Source of the DNA: Anaerolineales bacterium UBA3082
GTDB taxonomy: Bacteria; Chloroflexota; Anaerolineae; UBA7937
Direction: 5' to 3'
NCBI GenBank assembly: GCA_002366595.1
Contig: DFBK01000014.1
Coordinates: 28,654 to 62,543, forward strand
Length of the DNA stretch: 33,890 nucleotides
Part shown: in pieces, positions 33,867-33,890 of the stretch
Layout of the letters: each line of letters opens with the position of its first letter
Numbering within the stretch: the first letter of the stretch is position 1
Translations under genes and position numbers: made by a program
Notes under the pieces: generated by a model
Seen by the model: the letters and a program-made list of their open reading frames with translations, nothing else
What the model was told of the DNA's origin: nothing
Database searches by the model: none

Positions 33867-33890
33867 AAAGAAGTTGTAATAGAGCCACAT

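Larger units (their letters stand above)
33500..33890 (-). pseudogene. transposase relic (C-terminal half) with two in-frame mini-repeat insertions
   Basis: The frame enters from beyond the window as WLYYNFF. It continues QPVMRLTEKTLASADG, PSRIKRRFDQAQ, PFDRLSETGVISEEQKEQL and LRKEIYHLIDHIFRLPG, then EKTEDVYKTL, the C-terminal part of an integrase-core transposase. Two 21-nt mini-repeats add seven codons each without breaking the frame. Removal of one rejoins NFF to QPVM, and removal of the other gives QAQTPFDRL. It is probably the same family as the relic at 26155-26529. The N-terminal half lies outside the window, so whether the whole is intact cannot be seen. Confidence 0.75.

Overview
The window looks like a chromosomal contig of an uncultured, moderately GC-rich bacterium, most likely a member of the Chloroflexota (inference, no search was run). 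Pointers are a large, Alu-type SRP RNA; an operon joining a MutL-like activator to a zinc-ribbon membrane protein and a DUF6754-like protein; a secreted protein ending in YLPFI; and sigma-70-like promoters, at least three of which place the start codon at the predicted transcription start (leaderless mRNAs).

Layout. (1) 1-5127, minus strand: a compact six-gene membrane operon of unknown role with a strong promoter at 5149-5177. (2) 5238-7720: an insertion-sequence graveyard, with a broken DDE transposase followed by an IS110-type transposase whose leader can fold into a nested stem. (3) 8036-14170: mnmG, convergent with a GT39-type glycosyltransferase, then a secreted glycoside-hydrolase-like protein. 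(4) 14497-18649, minus strand: a CDP-paratose-2-epimerase-like gene cut by an in-frame TAG, a PAPS-reductase-like protein, a MaoC-like hydratase and a second GT39 enzyme. (5) 18654-25950: a membrane spermidine-synthase-like protein (frameshifted), a membrane-anchored protein-L-isoaspartate methyltransferase, the threonine-degradation pair tdh-kbl, a GNAT relic and an MFS transporter. (6) 26014-30901: tadA, tRNA-Ser(CGA), a translationally coupled GIY-YIG/GHKL-ATPase pair, a tRNA-Ser fragment, a Phd/RelE toxin-antitoxin pair, an intact tRNA-Ser(GGA), a small orphan gene, a decayed tRNA-Ser-like stretch and the SRP RNA. (7) 30965-33890: a DUF348/G5/3D cell-wall protein, rsmA and a transposase relic at the window edge.

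Main observations. Eleven copies of a 21-23 nt element recur in both orientations. Each copy is two abutting mini-hairpins (TCCC..GGGA then TCC..GGA). The second stem changes on both arms together between copies (TCCT/AGGA, TCCC/GGGA, TAC/GTA), as expected if the fold is kept. Removing a copy exactly, with no target duplication, restores the expected protein in transposase and GNAT relics, so these look like very small mobile elements caught in neutral sequence. Second, the GIY-YIG + GHKL-ATPase/PD-(D/E)xK-like pair lies between tRNA-Ser genes beside a toxin-antitoxin pair, which is the setting of a defence island. Third, the six-gene MutL/zinc-ribbon/DUF6754-like operon looks like one uncharacterised membrane machine.
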